64,000 nucleotides of DNA from Bifidobacterium sp. ESL0732. Its GTDB lineage: Bacteria > Actinomycetota > Actinomycetes > Actinomycetales > Bifidobacteriaceae. Shown piece after piece: positions 35,869-45,209 of this stretch. Location of the stretch: the NCBI RefSeq assembly GCF_029395535.1, contig NZ_CP113920.1:1860001-1924000 (forward strand). The letters run 5' to 3'. Position 1 is the stretch's first letter. Each line of letters starts with the position of its first letter. Under the pieces are notes generated by a model, which was given only the letters and a program-made list of their open reading frames with translations, had not been told where the DNA came from and searched no databases. The position numbers and the translations under genes are program-made.

Positions 35869-38625
35869 TTACTTTTCCTTCTTTCTACCGACAATAAGGG
35901 TGAGTACCAGAGCTGTTGCGAATACAATAAATGCAACGCACATTGGGACAAATACATCTGAGCCGGTTTGAGAAAGAGAGTCTTTTGGCTTCTGATATTG
36001 ATTCGAATCTAGCTGTTCGTTGTGATTGTTCTGGTCTCCATCAATCACGCCTTCATGGGATTCTTCAGATTTCACCGTTACTTCAACTGCTGAAGAAACC
36101 TCAGAATTAGAGGCAGAGGCCGCACGGATGAGAGCTTTGCCGACGCCCAGAGCATGCACCGTACCATCGGCATCGACAGTTGCTATTGCATCATCCGAAG
36201 AAGACCACGTCACGGACTTGTCTCCGGCATTAGCCGGGGTAACAGCAGCAACGAGCTTCGCATTGTCGCCTTTGTGCAGCTCCAGTTTTCCTTCAGCGAC
36301 ACCTTTGCCGGAGATGGTGACAGCTTCGGCATCAGGCGGCAACGGCTCACTGACGAGTTGAACCGAGGTTCGACCCACCATCATGTAATCCATATTGGGG
36401 GCAAAACCAGTAGAGTTACCAAGCAATACCGTATTGTCACCGGCATGGAGATTCACACGAATAGAAGTGGTCCAGAAGTTGTTCCAATCGCGGGTATTCG
36501 CAAAAACGACATGCTGCGCGGAAGCGGAATCACCATTCACCGTTATATCGGCCCAACGATTCGTGGTCTGGAACGCATTGCCTCCGGCAAAGTCATGCTG
36601 CGCATATCCGAAGGTCAGCGTGTAATCACCGGCTTGCGCAACGTTGACTTTGTTGAATTGCAATGTATTGCCAGCGCCTGCACCCACATAGGTGACAATC
36701 CGCCCTGACTGGGCCGCCGGCGAGGATTCTATTCTTGCAGACCCCGAACGAGTATTGTCGCCCGATTCGGCCTGGTAGGTCTTGGCGACATCACCGGATT
36801 CGGAAACATCGAGAGAGTCAAGAAGCAGCCCTTGGGCCGAGCCATTCGAAGCGGCCAGAAGATCGATCTGGTTAATTCCCAACGGCAGGTAGGCACGAAC
36901 CGTAACGGTATTCCATTTCTTCGAGTGCGTGGTCTTCGGCAGGGTTAACGTCAACGGTTCTCCCTTGTTGATTTTCATATGCAGAGTTCGCTCACCCGTG
37001 CTGCTGGTCGGCGCTCCCGACGAGTAGGAGATCTTAAGATTGGCATAACCGTTCTTCTTCGAAGTCACAAAGAACGTCGAACCGGAATTGGTATTATCGA
37101 ATCCTTGTACGTATCCTGTGGCCCCATAGCCCGGAACATTGCCATAACCGACACTGGCTGCTCCATCTACACGAGCATATTCCGCTTCATACCGACCATT
37201 TACGGCATCATTTTGAGCGGTATCGGGGGAAACGATCGCATAATACGCCGATGCAGCATTAAGACCGGTTAGATCGATGCCTGCGGCCAGTCGCGAAGCG
37301 GAATACGAGTGTTGGTTTACGAGATAAGGCCCGTCGGAGGCACCTGGCACCTTATCGTTGGCATTGCCCGCCTCAGTGGCATCAACACCATATACCGTCA
37401 CGCGAGCGCCGTTGGGGTACTTGCCGGAGGCGTTGTCAAACTTGAGCTTGGTGGAGAAAGGAGCCGATTCATCGGTGTACCCGCCGAAAATCACACGCGT
37501 CTGCTTCGTCGCCTCATCATAGGCGGCGACAGCCTGCGTGGCCTGCTCGCGATCGGGAAGATCGACTTTCACGGTGTGCCCAGTCAACCCACCATACCAG
37601 TTGTAAAGCCACCACGTGCCCGTGGCCTGGTTGTTGTGGGTGGTCAGCCAATCCAAGTCTCCGGTGGGGAACCAGTAAGGCAGATCGGCAGACACCTTGT
37701 AGTTCTCGAATCTCGAAATATATTGGATAAGGCTTCCGGGCTTGTTCAGTTCTCCCGAAGACTTCGCATATTCGTTAATGCTTACCGGAATGTTTGCATT
37801 TGCCCCCAGAACGTCATTGACGATCCCTTTCCAGTCATCATAATGGCCATAGAAATTCTCCGGCCCACTAAGCTCGTGCCATGTCACGATATCCGGCACC
37901 ACGTTGTTGTCCTTGGCGTACTGGAGGAACGAGCGATAATGGTTGGATTCATACCATGAGAAATTAGGGCCTGCGATACGAGCGCCAGGCTCCAGACTGC
38001 GGATGTAGTTGAACATGGTCTTCCAGTCATCCAACATCTTTGTCCAAGACAGGTTGCTCAGGCTCGCCACGGTGTCAATTCCGCAGACACCGTTTTTATA
38101 GTTTGCGTCCCCGCAATCGGGTTCGTTCAATGGCACATAGACATATGAATCCTTATAGGGACTGGCATTGACGGCATTGACCTGCTGCCTGATTTTGGGC
38201 AGATAATCGGTTTGGATATTCGGGCTATAAACCGGATACGGCCAAGGAATAGGATAACTATCCTTGAGATATACCTGGATATCGCCTCCCCCGTTGCGTT
38301 TCCATTGCGGGGCAGTCGCCATCACATCACCATTGGGGTGCTGCAAGCCATTGAGCGGACGACCGACCATCGAATCGAGATGTGTAAGGCCGTCGAGCAT
38401 GGTATCGCTGGGGGTCCCGTCATCGGCCAGACCATAAAGGAATCCGGTGGCACCATATTTAATAGCACCAGTCGAATCGTTGAGATTGACGCTTACTTGC
38501 GAATCCGTTTGCAGTTGCGAGCCGGCGGAAACCTCATCCGCCTGAGCTGATGACGCTGCGCACAATGTCACGCTCAGCAGCATCGCCGACGCGGCAAAAA
38601 CCGCGCATAATTGATGTAACTTCAT
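35869..38625 (-). CDS. Cell-wall-anchored GH39-like glycosidase with CBM-like and Ig-like domains
   Basis: The 918-residue secreted enzyme has a signal peptide (MKLHQLCAVFAASAMLLSVTLCAASSAQA) and a clan GH-A barrel (about 45-400) with probable acid/base Glu in PLNEPDCG (about 167) and nucleophile Glu in SINEYAKS (about 284). Two carbohydrate-binding-like beta domains follow (starting YEAEYARV and YQAESGDN), then a Big_2 immunoglobulin-like domain (TWSSSDDAIATVDADG), a sorting signal LSQTG, a hydrophobic helix and a KKEK tail. The start at 38625 is set by AAAGGAG and the signal peptide. The closest characterised relatives I recall are bifidobacterial GH39 alpha-L-arabinofuranosidases that release galactosyl- or arabinosyl-arabinose from arabinogalactan; this is inference. 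It is last in the transporter/GH127 gene row. Confidence 0.78.
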   Translation of the reverse strand: MKLHQLCAVFAASAMLLSVTLCAASSAQADEVSAGSQLQTDSQVSVNLNDSTGAIKYGATGFLYGLADDGTPSDTMLDGLTHLDSMVGRPLNGLQHPNGDVMATAPQWKRNGGGDIQVYLKDSYPIPWPYPVYSPNIQTDYLPKIRQQVNAVNASPYKDSYVYVPLNEPDCGDANYKNGVCGIDTVASLSNLSWTKMLDDWKTMFNYIRSLEPGARIAGPNFSWYESNHYRSFLQYAKDNNVVPDIVTWHELSGPENFYGHYDDWKGIVNDVLGANANIPVSINEYAKSSGELNKPGSLIQYISRFENYKVSADLPYWFPTGDLDWLTTHNNQATGTWWLYNWYGGLTGHTVKVDLPDREQATQAVAAYDEATKQTRVIFGGYTDESAPFSTKLKFDNASGKYPNGARVTVYGVDATEAGNANDKVPGASDGPYLVNQHSYSASRLAAGIDLTGLNAASAYYAIVSPDTAQNDAVNGRYEAEYARVDGAASVGYGNVPGYGATGYVQGFDNTNSGSTFFVTSKKNGYANLKISYSSGAPTSSTGERTLHMKINKGEPLTLTLPKTTHSKKWNTVTVRAYLPLGINQIDLLAASNGSAQGLLLDSLDVSESGDVAKTYQAESGDNTRSGSARIESSPAAQSGRIVTYVGAGAGNTLQFNKVNVAQAGDYTLTFGYAQHDFAGGNAFQTTNRWADITVNGDSASAQHVVFANTRDWNNFWTTSIRVNLHAGDNTVLLGNSTGFAPNMDYMMVGRTSVQLVSEPLPPDAEAVTISGKGVAEGKLELHKGDNAKLVAAVTPANAGDKSVTWSSSDDAIATVDADGTVHALGVGKALIRAASASNSEVSSAVEVTVKSEESHEGVIDGDQNNHNEQLDSNQYQKPKDSLSQTGSDVFVPMCVAFIVFATALVLTLIVGRKKEK

Positions 38626-38651
38626 TGTTCTCCTTTGATTTTTGGGTGTAC

Positions 38652-38712
38652 TTATCCCTTGTTGCGGGGATAAATCCTTAAAACTGGTGACCAGACCACA
38701 TTGTCCGGTCAC
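38652..38712 (-). promoter_or_regulatory. Two stem-loops between GH127 and GH39 genes
   Basis: Upstream of the GH39 start, arms GTGACCAGA (38687-38695) and TCCGGTCAC (38704-38712) pair with one mismatch and are followed on the minus strand by CAGTTTTAAGG. A second stem has arms TTATCCC (38652-38658) and GGGATAA (38667-38673). The first may be a partial terminator; the second lies just before the ribosome-binding site and could control translation or mRNA stability of the GH39 gene. Confidence 0.5.
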
Positions 38713-38795
38713 GATTCATCAATGTTTTTATTCATCTTCTGCGTTTTGTCACTACTACGGCAAACGGCACAGGACGCTACTAAGAAAATATGAAA

Positions 38796-40829
38796 TCAAT
38801 GATTCTCATCGATCCAAACCTCCATCTGACCTTCTGACCGATTGCACCAAGCATAATAAGGAATCAGATTCAGATTCTCTGGAAGCCGCCGCACTGGAGC
38901 AGTCGCCCTTTGATATTGCCGATTAGAATCCGCCGGTTCCATACGGGCACCCTCTACGGTAAGCATTTCAACACCATCGAGTAATTCAGGATGATATACC
39001 GCGCCCACCTTTGAATCGGGACTTAAGGAATCCAACCACAACGGTGCCTGGTTATCCGTCTGCTCCATACAGAAAACCACCGGCCCTCGCGCAACGGCAA
39101 GCTTGCCGACATCATCCCTGACCCTGTTGGATGCCCGGATATAACGTACCGACATATCCAAGGAAAGATGGATATGCGTCGATTTCTCGGAAACAGAAAC
39201 GCTCACAAAACCGTTGGAAACCGGAATATTCAACGATTTGCCATTGACTGTTATCGACCAGTTCTTCGACCAGGAAGGAATACGAATCGCCAGTTTTTTG
39301 GCAAGTTCTTTGGGGTTGCGAACACGAAAATCAATCTCCCCAATCCAAGGATATCCTTGTGCTTCCTGAGTCTGTTCAACCGAGAAACCGTCACCAAAAT
39401 CAGCGGTATTGGCAATGAACTGATGCGCGTAAATGGTATCGCCTTGAACGGTATAGAGATAGGTATCCAAAGACGTGAGCAGACGCATCAGGTTCGCCGG
39501 ACAGCATGCGCAGTCGAACCAGCCTGCCCTTCGCGTGAGAATATGGCGTTTGGTCGGGTTGGCTAGAGAGGCTTGCGGATCAGCTTCCAACGGATTGACA
39601 TAGAAGTAACGAGTCCCATCAAGAGAGACTCCTGCCAACATTCCATTGAACAGTTCCAGCTCCATGACGTCGGCGACGCTGCCAAGCGGGTTGATGTCCA
39701 TCATGGCCTTGCCATAGAACAACATACCCACCGAGGCACAGGTCTCGCCATAATCAAGGCCGTTGGGCAAATCATCATCGTACGTGAAGGATTCACCCAC
39801 CTTGCAGGAACCGACATTGCCAGTGACATACATACGATGATCGACAATATTGTTCCAAAGCCGCTTGGCTGTGGCAATCATCTCAGAGTCGCCGAGGAGT
39901 TTGCCGACTTTGGCTGTGGCGGTTGCATAATAAATCAATCTCACCGCATGGCCACCAGCCTTTTGTAACTTTATGGCAGGTCCGTCGGCCACGAAATAAC
40001 GCAAGGGCATATCTTCGATGTCCTCATAGATCTGAGGCCCGCCTTCCCTGTCCTGCCTATCGAAGAAATCGGGATCGACACCCCTAATCCTTATGAACCA
40101 AGCCGCAAGGTCAAGCCAACGTTGCTCTCCTGTCACCTCATAAAGACGGGCAAGAGCCAACTCAATCTCCGGATGGCCGTCAGGACCATGGATTTTCCCG
40201 GGTTCATCACCAAAATGCTCATCGATGCAATGTGCGGCACGGCGAGCAATATCGAGAGCCACGGATGAACCAGTCGAAGTGAAATTTGCAACCGCAGCTT
40301 CAATGAAATGACCCATCGTATAAAGTTCATGACTCCAGCGAAGGCCTTTGAAACGCTTGTCGGCCGGTAAATCTATCTCAAACTTCGTATCAAGATACCC
40401 GTCGGAATCCTGTGCTTGATAAAACAACGACAAAGCTTCGTCGATATGCGCTTTCAATGCACTCATATCAACACTTCCATCGTCGAATCTCAACGCATAG
40501 CTCGCAGCCTCCAACCACTTCGACACGTCTGTATCTTGGAAAGGCTGACCCTTGAACTTGCCGGTCTGCAATCCTGCGGCAATACGGAGATTGCGTAGCG
40601 AATGACTGAACTGTTGGCCGTTGTCGCCCCAACTCGAACCTTGTGGAGCATCCACCGGAACTTCGTCATTGAGCACTCTCCATTGATATGGAAGAGACTG
40701 CCTGACCGCCATCGATCGATAACGGCTCCAAAAATCGGACGTGATGGAAACCCTAGGGCCTTCACGTTGGGCAAGACCGGCGGATACGGTTGAATTCAAG
40801 ATGTCAGTTTCCTCTCTGTGGCTACGCAT
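38796..40829 (-). CDS. GH127 beta-L-arabinofuranosidase-type hydrolase
   Basis: The 677-residue cytoplasmic enzyme (no signal peptide) fits the HypBA1 family, which hydrolyses beta-L-arabinofuranosides with a cysteine nucleophile and zinc. The metal/nucleophile set is visible: Glu and Cys in YGETCAS (about 361-363) and the pair in WFDCACCPANLMR (about 440-441). The start is unsure: ATG at 40829, or a TTG (LNSTVSAG) about ten codons later that follows AGAGGAAAC. It lies 7 bp after the malG-type permease gene, so it is in the transporter operon. GH127 also contains other specificities, so the exact sugar (beta-L-Araf or a related linkage) is not fixed. Confidence 0.88.
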   Translation of the reverse strand: MRSHREETDILNSTVSAGLAQREGPRVSITSDFWSRYRSMAVRQSLPYQWRVLNDEVPVDAPQGSSWGDNGQQFSHSLRNLRIAAGLQTGKFKGQPFQDTDVSKWLEAASYALRFDDGSVDMSALKAHIDEALSLFYQAQDSDGYLDTKFEIDLPADKRFKGLRWSHELYTMGHFIEAAVANFTSTGSSVALDIARRAAHCIDEHFGDEPGKIHGPDGHPEIELALARLYEVTGEQRWLDLAAWFIRIRGVDPDFFDRQDREGGPQIYEDIEDMPLRYFVADGPAIKLQKAGGHAVRLIYYATATAKVGKLLGDSEMIATAKRLWNNIVDHRMYVTGNVGSCKVGESFTYDDDLPNGLDYGETCASVGMLFYGKAMMDINPLGSVADVMELELFNGMLAGVSLDGTRYFYVNPLEADPQASLANPTKRHILTRRAGWFDCACCPANLMRLLTSLDTYLYTVQGDTIYAHQFIANTADFGDGFSVEQTQEAQGYPWIGEIDFRVRNPKELAKKLAIRIPSWSKNWSITVNGKSLNIPVSNGFVSVSVSEKSTHIHLSLDMSVRYIRASNRVRDDVGKLAVARGPVVFCMEQTDNQAPLWLDSLSPDSKVGAVYHPELLDGVEMLTVEGARMEPADSNRQYQRATAPVRRLPENLNLIPYYAWCNRSEGQMEVWIDENH

Positions 40830-40836
40830 CTGTCGG

Positions 40837-41682
40837 TCAGTCCTTCATTCCACTGGTCTTGATACCTTCTGTGATGTACCTGGAACACAGAATGTAGAGC
40901 AAGGCAGGGGGCAGAATCATCAACATCGAAAACGCCATTTGGAGGTTCCATTCCGTCTGCCCATTGGTTCCGGAAATCTGGAAAGCTGTCAGCGATGCCA
41001 CGGTCAGGGGCTTGAGATTATCGGAGTCGATGAACACCATCGGGGTGAACAGCTCATTCCACCAGAAACTGGCGGACATAATGCCGACGGTAATGAAAAT
41101 GGGCTTGCCAAGCGGCACGATGACCTTCCAGAATGTCTGCCATCTATTGCAGCCGTCGAGCATCGCCGCCTCATCGATGGAATCGGGAATCGAGACAAAG
41201 AACTGGCGAAACAGGAAAACGTTATAGGGCTGGGCGAAGAACGCCGGCAAAATCATGGGCCAGAACGAATCAAGCATGTTGAACGCCCTGAAGAGCAGGT
41301 ACTGAGGGATGACCAGAGTAACCGTCGGCACCATCATAGTCGCCAGAATCAGCGAGAAGATGAGACCACGCCCACGGAAGTGCATACGCGCAAGAGGATA
41401 AGCCACAATCGAACTGGAAAGCAACGTTCCTACGGTGTTGCCGACAACCAGAATCAACGAGTTGCGTAGATAGACGATGGTTTTGGGGTCACTGAGCACC
41501 ATGACATAATTATTCCACTGAGGGTTCGAGGGGAATAAAGCGGGTGGATAGGCGCTGATTCCAGGCAGGGTTTTGAGAGAATTGGCGAAAATCCAGTAAA
41601 TCGGGAAAAACATGAGGACCGCCATGATAATCATGGCTGCATATTGCAGGGCCTTCATCCACTTGGGAATATGGTAGTTCAT
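40837..41682 (-). CDS. ABC sugar importer permease (MalG/CUT1 type)
   Basis: This is an inner-membrane permease of 281 residues with six predicted helices and the EAA loop DEAAMLDGCNRWQTFWKVIVPLGKP (ATPase contact). It ends in the MalG-like YITEGIKTSGMKD. The start ATG at 41682 is chosen over a TTG at 41694 because GAGGG lies at good spacing. It follows the MalF-type gene by 8 bp and precedes the GH127 gene by 7 bp. As usual for bifidobacterial CUT1 systems, no ATPase gene is present nearby; a shared MsiK-like ATPase encoded elsewhere is likely. Confidence 0.92.
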   Translation of the reverse strand: MNYHIPKWMKALQYAAMIIMAVLMFFPIYWIFANSLKTLPGISAYPPALFPSNPQWNNYVMVLSDPKTIVYLRNSLILVVGNTVGTLLSSSIVAYPLARMHFRGRGLIFSLILATMMVPTVTLVIPQYLLFRAFNMLDSFWPMILPAFFAQPYNVFLFRQFFVSIPDSIDEAAMLDGCNRWQTFWKVIVPLGKPIFITVGIMSASFWWNELFTPMVFIDSDNLKPLTVASLTAFQISGTNGQTEWNLQMAFSMLMILPPALLYILCSRYITEGIKTSGMKD

Positions 41683-41690
41683 CGCATCCC

Positions 41691-42596
41691 TCAATTCTTA
41701 TCCATGAGCCGGAATTGCACTGTCCCCACAATGGCCACAATGATAAACAGAACAACGGCCAACGCCGAGGCGTAACCCATATTGAAACTCTTGAACGCAT
41801 TGTCGTAAATCAGCAGGCTCATCACCTTGGTCGCATCCCCCGGACCACCACCAGTAAGCGGGAAGAGTAACGTGAACGCGCCGTTAAAGGAATTCACCGT
41901 AGCGGAAACCGTATTGAACAAAAGCATCGGTGCAATGCCGGGGATAGTGATACGCCAGAAACGCACCCAAGCATTGGCTCCATCGATTGATGCGGCCTCA
42001 TAAAGATCTCGAGGAACATCCTTGAGAGCAGCCGAGAATACAAGCATCTGCTGCCCAGTCTGGAAAGTGAACACCGAGGCAACTGCAATCACCACCCAAA
42101 CCAGACTCTGGCTACCTGTCCAATTCGGAGGATTCTTGATACCAAGAAGCTTCATGACGTAATCGACAATGCCCAATTGCTGGTTGAACATGAGAATCAT
42201 GCAGCTGGCCATAACCACCGAAGGCATGATGGTGGGGACATAATAGAAGAACTGGAAAAGTCCTTTGAAACGAACATTAAGATTCAACAACAATGCAAGA
42301 ATCAGCGAAAAAATGATCGTTACCGAAACATTGATGATCGTAAACAGAAAAGTGACCAGCAGTGTATGCCCGAACCTTGAATCCGGAGAGAACAAAGTGA
42401 CGTAATTCTGTAAACCGATGAATCTCGGAACTCCCAACAGATTCCATTTGGTCAGACTCAAGACAAAACTGAATATAATGGGAAAACCGCTGAACAGCAC
42501 AAAGCCTATAATCCAAGGACTCAGAAAAGCCCATCCGGCTCTTGCATCAGAGTATCGAGCGCCCTTGCGGGCTTTCACGGATTGTCTGGTTTTCAA
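41691..42596 (-). CDS. ABC sugar importer permease (MalF/CUT1 type)
   Basis: The 301-residue membrane protein has six helices and the EAA loop YEAASIDGANAWVRFWRITIPGIAP. It pairs with the MalG-type protein to form the channel for the sugar delivered by the lipoprotein. The start is taken as TTG at 42596 because AAGGAGGGG lies eight nt upstream, which fits no other in-frame codon; the frame itself is open 18 codons further. It lies 84 bp after the binding-protein gene. Confidence 0.92.
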   Translation of the reverse strand: MKTRQSVKARKGARYSDARAGWAFLSPWIIGFVLFSGFPIIFSFVLSLTKWNLLGVPRFIGLQNYVTLFSPDSRFGHTLLVTFLFTIINVSVTIIFSLILALLLNLNVRFKGLFQFFYYVPTIMPSVVMASCMILMFNQQLGIVDYVMKLLGIKNPPNWTGSQSLVWVVIAVASVFTFQTGQQMLVFSAALKDVPRDLYEAASIDGANAWVRFWRITIPGIAPMLLFNTVSATVNSFNGAFTLLFPLTGGGPGDATKVMSLLIYDNAFKSFNMGYASALAVVLFIIVAIVGTVQFRLMDKN

Positions 42597-42680
42597 GGCA
42601 TTCCCCTCCTTCTTTATGACCATCGGGGCATGACTATGACATTTTGTCATGCCCCGACATATGGCTAAAACCGATAGATT

Positions 42681-43949
42681 TTATTGCTGGGTATCTTTGA
42701 GGGCCTTATTAGCCTTCTGAAGCTGCTGTCCGAGCACATTGTTCAATGGGGTCTGGCCGAGCAGATAGGCATTGAACTGGTTCGACAGATCGGTGGTCGG
42801 AGTGGAGTTGACAGTGGTATAGCCGAACTTACCCTGATCAACGGAATCCGTAACGGCAGTCCAATTGGACGGACCGTTCTTGCCTTGTACTTTCCATCCC
42901 CCATCGGCGGAAATGGACTTGACGGCGGAAAGATTACCCGTGTTCTTCTCGATGACTTTCTGACCGTCTTTGCTCATGTAATATTCAATGAACTTCCACG
43001 CTGCATCCTTCATCTTCGACTTGGCATTGATGGTGAAGAAGCCAGTGTGCAGGGAATCGTAATGAGTGCCACCAGGAGCAATTGGCAACGTTGCGACATC
43101 CCACTTGAACGGCACATCCTTGTAAGCACTGTTGATGTTCCAGCTGCCATTAAGTGTCATGGCGGCCTTGCCTGCAGCGAACAGATCAGAAACGGTATTG
43201 CCAGAAGAAGGCTGCGGAGAGACCTTCAAATCGTTGGTCATCTTGTTCTGGAACTCCAAGGCCTTCTTGGCACCGTCGCCGAGTGCAAGCTGACCCTTAT
43301 CCACGACTTTGTCGCCGGCCTGACCGGCCATCGAATACCAGATGCCATTGAATGTGATGGCGTCCGCGCCCCATTGTGAATCGCCCTTGCTCAATTTCTG
43401 AGCCGCTGCAGCATAATCATCCCAAGTCCAATCCTTGGTAGGATATTGCACTCCAGCTGCGTCGAACATATCCTTGTTGTAGTACAAAATCTCAGAAGCA
43501 ACGCACCACGGCAAACCGTAGAGCCCACCGGTCTGCGAGTTCAAGGCGGATACTGCTGGAATAAGATCGCTGGTGCTGACAGCCTTCGAACCCTTCATCT
43601 TGCCACTCAAATCCTCAAGTACGCCGTTCTTGGCAAAACGAACATAATCGGCTTCCTGAAGCAGCATCACATCGGGAGCATTGCCACCGACAACCATCTG
43701 GTTGATTTTCTGGTTGTAATTGTCACCGGGAATGTTGACGAATTTGACTTTGATATTAGGATACTTTTTCTTAAAACCAGCGAACCACGAATCTGGAAGC
43801 TTATCCCAAGCGGAGAAGCTCAAAGTTTCATCCCCATTTGAAGAAGAGGAATTCGATCCACTACCACATGCAGCCATCGATCCGAGGGTGGCGACGGCGA
43901 TTACCGCGGCAGCCAGCCTCCTCATTGTCGACGAAAAACGAACAGACAT
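42681..43949 (-). CDS. Extracellular sugar-binding lipoprotein (family 1)
   Basis: The 422-residue solute-binding protein has a lipoprotein signal peptide (MSVRFSSTMRRLAAAVIAVATLGSMAACGS) with lipobox SMAAC, a Ser/Asn-rich linker, and the family-1 fold (SAWDKLPDSWFAGFKKKYPNI and DVMLLQEADYVRFAKNG near the N-lobe; GSWNINSAY; AWKFIEYYMSKDGQKVI). The start at 43949 is fixed by AAAGGAAACAAA before the ATG. It is the first gene of the import operon, divergent from lacI, with a perfect 18-bp palindrome between them. The ligand is inferred from context to be an arabinose-containing oligosaccharide, perhaps a galactosyl-arabinose. Confidence 0.92.
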   Translation of the reverse strand: MSVRFSSTMRRLAAAVIAVATLGSMAACGSGSNSSSSNGDETLSFSAWDKLPDSWFAGFKKKYPNIKVKFVNIPGDNYNQKINQMVVGGNAPDVMLLQEADYVRFAKNGVLEDLSGKMKGSKAVSTSDLIPAVSALNSQTGGLYGLPWCVASEILYYNKDMFDAAGVQYPTKDWTWDDYAAAAQKLSKGDSQWGADAITFNGIWYSMAGQAGDKVVDKGQLALGDGAKKALEFQNKMTNDLKVSPQPSSGNTVSDLFAAGKAAMTLNGSWNINSAYKDVPFKWDVATLPIAPGGTHYDSLHTGFFTINAKSKMKDAAWKFIEYYMSKDGQKVIEKNTGNLSAVKSISADGGWKVQGKNGPSNWTAVTDSVDQGKFGYTTVNSTPTTDLSNQFNAYLLGQTPLNNVLGQQLQKANKALKDTQQ

Positions 43950-44072
43950 TTTGTTTCCTTTCTTGCTCTTGCCCCGTAAACTCGACTTCGAGCCATCTCT
44001 GCTGTGAGGTTTCGGAGCGAATTCAATTTCAGTATAAAGAGAGGGAAAATTCGACATTCGTTCCTTGCACGA

Positions 44073-44090
44073 TTAGGAAAATTTTCCTAA
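44073..44090. promoter_or_regulatory. Perfect 18-bp palindrome, probable LacI-family operator
   Basis: TTAGGAAAATTTTCCTAA is a perfect dyad lying 9 bp before the lacI-type ATG and 123 bp before the binding-protein start. A TATACT -10-like hexamer for the import operon lies at 44031-44036 on the minus strand. The position allows control of both directions. A partial match, GGAAAGTTTTCT, lies at 47416-47427 upstream of the GH36 gene. Confidence 0.75.
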
Positions 44091-44099
44091 ACTCAAAGC

Positions 44100-45131
44100 A
44101 TGAATATGCACGTTACGTTAACAGAGGTCGCAGCCGCGACCAACGTTTCTGTTTCCACTGCTTCGAAAGCTCTCAACGACACTGGCCATCTGAGCGCCCA
44201 CACCAGAAGACTCGTGCGCAAAACAGCGCAGCAACTGGGATATATCTCACCCCATCTTCGCCAAGCCTCACATGAATACAGATCGGGACTCATCGGTCTG
44301 GTTTCAGGGGACCTAGAAGGCCGTTTTTCGATCCCCGCGCTTGCCGGTGCGGAAGACGCGTTCGGGAAATCGAACCATGCAGTACTACTCACTGACTCGC
44401 GAGGAGATCCGAAACTCGAACGGAGCCACATCGACCAAATGGCGGCACATGGCATCGACGGACTACTGGTGCTTGGAGGTGAAACGGATTCCAGACCGCC
44501 CATCAAGCCCAATACGGCCATGGATGTTCCCATCGTCTACGCATATGCCCCATCAACGGATCCCTCCGATTGCTCGATCACCTGCGACAACATAAAAGCA
44601 GGAGATAGGGCAATCACCCACTTGCAACAACTTGGGCGTCGCAAGATCATCATTCTGTCAGGTCCGGACTATTATCAGGCTGCGAGAGACCGTATCCTAG
44701 GAGCCACACAAGCCATGGATCGAGCCAGCCTCAAACCGGTGATACCCATATGGTTCGGCAGCTGGAACGAATCCTACGGCCGGACCGCCACAGCGCAACT
44801 CATTGAAGACCACCTCGATTTCGACGGGATTTATTGCCTCAATGACATGCTTGCCAGAGGATGCATAGACTCGTTGCTCGAACACGGCATCCGCGTTCCG
44901 CAAGACGTTGCCGTCATCGGACATGACAACTGGCTTACCACCTCGCAAGCATGCCGAGTTCCGATCACCACTTTCGACAATAACCTCCACGAGCTTGGCC
45001 GCAAGGCTGCACACCTGCTGCTCGATGCCATCAAAGGCCATCCTCATCAAGGGTTAAGCACCATAGACTGCTCACTTATTATTCGGCAATCGGCACCGGA
45101 ATCAAGGAATCAACACTCGCATGCCAAGTAG
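44100..45131 (+). CDS. LacI-family transcriptional regulator
   Basis: The 343-residue regulator has an N-terminal helix-turn-helix TLTEVAAATNVSVSTASKALNDTGHLSAHTRRLVRKTAQQLGY and a periplasmic-binding-protein-like sensor domain (GLIGLVSGDLEGRFSIPALAGAEDA, then HMIDG-type DGLLVLGG). It faces the import operon across 150 bp with a perfect palindrome just before its own start, so it probably represses or tunes both the operon and itself, with a sugar from the pathway as inducer. No ribosome-binding site precedes the ATG at 44100; an ATG two codons later is also possible, and the leader may be very short. It converges with the GH36 gene. Confidence 0.92.
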   Translation: MNMHVTLTEVAAATNVSVSTASKALNDTGHLSAHTRRLVRKTAQQLGYISPHLRQASHEYRSGLIGLVSGDLEGRFSIPALAGAEDAFGKSNHAVLLTDSRGDPKLERSHIDQMAAHGIDGLLVLGGETDSRPPIKPNTAMDVPIVYAYAPSTDPSDCSITCDNIKAGDRAITHLQQLGRRKIIILSGPDYYQAARDRILGATQAMDRASLKPVIPIWFGSWNESYGRTATAQLIEDHLDFDGIYCLNDMLARGCIDSLLEHGIRVPQDVAVIGHDNWLTTSQACRVPITTFDNNLHELGRKAAHLLLDAIKGHPHQGLSTIDCSLIIRQSAPESRNQHSHAK

Positions 45132-45209
45132 ACGATTCATCAGCACAGCCTTTTCAGTGTTTTGTTTCTAAGCCTCGGCAGACCTAAATGCAATACAATT
45201 GGTATACAA

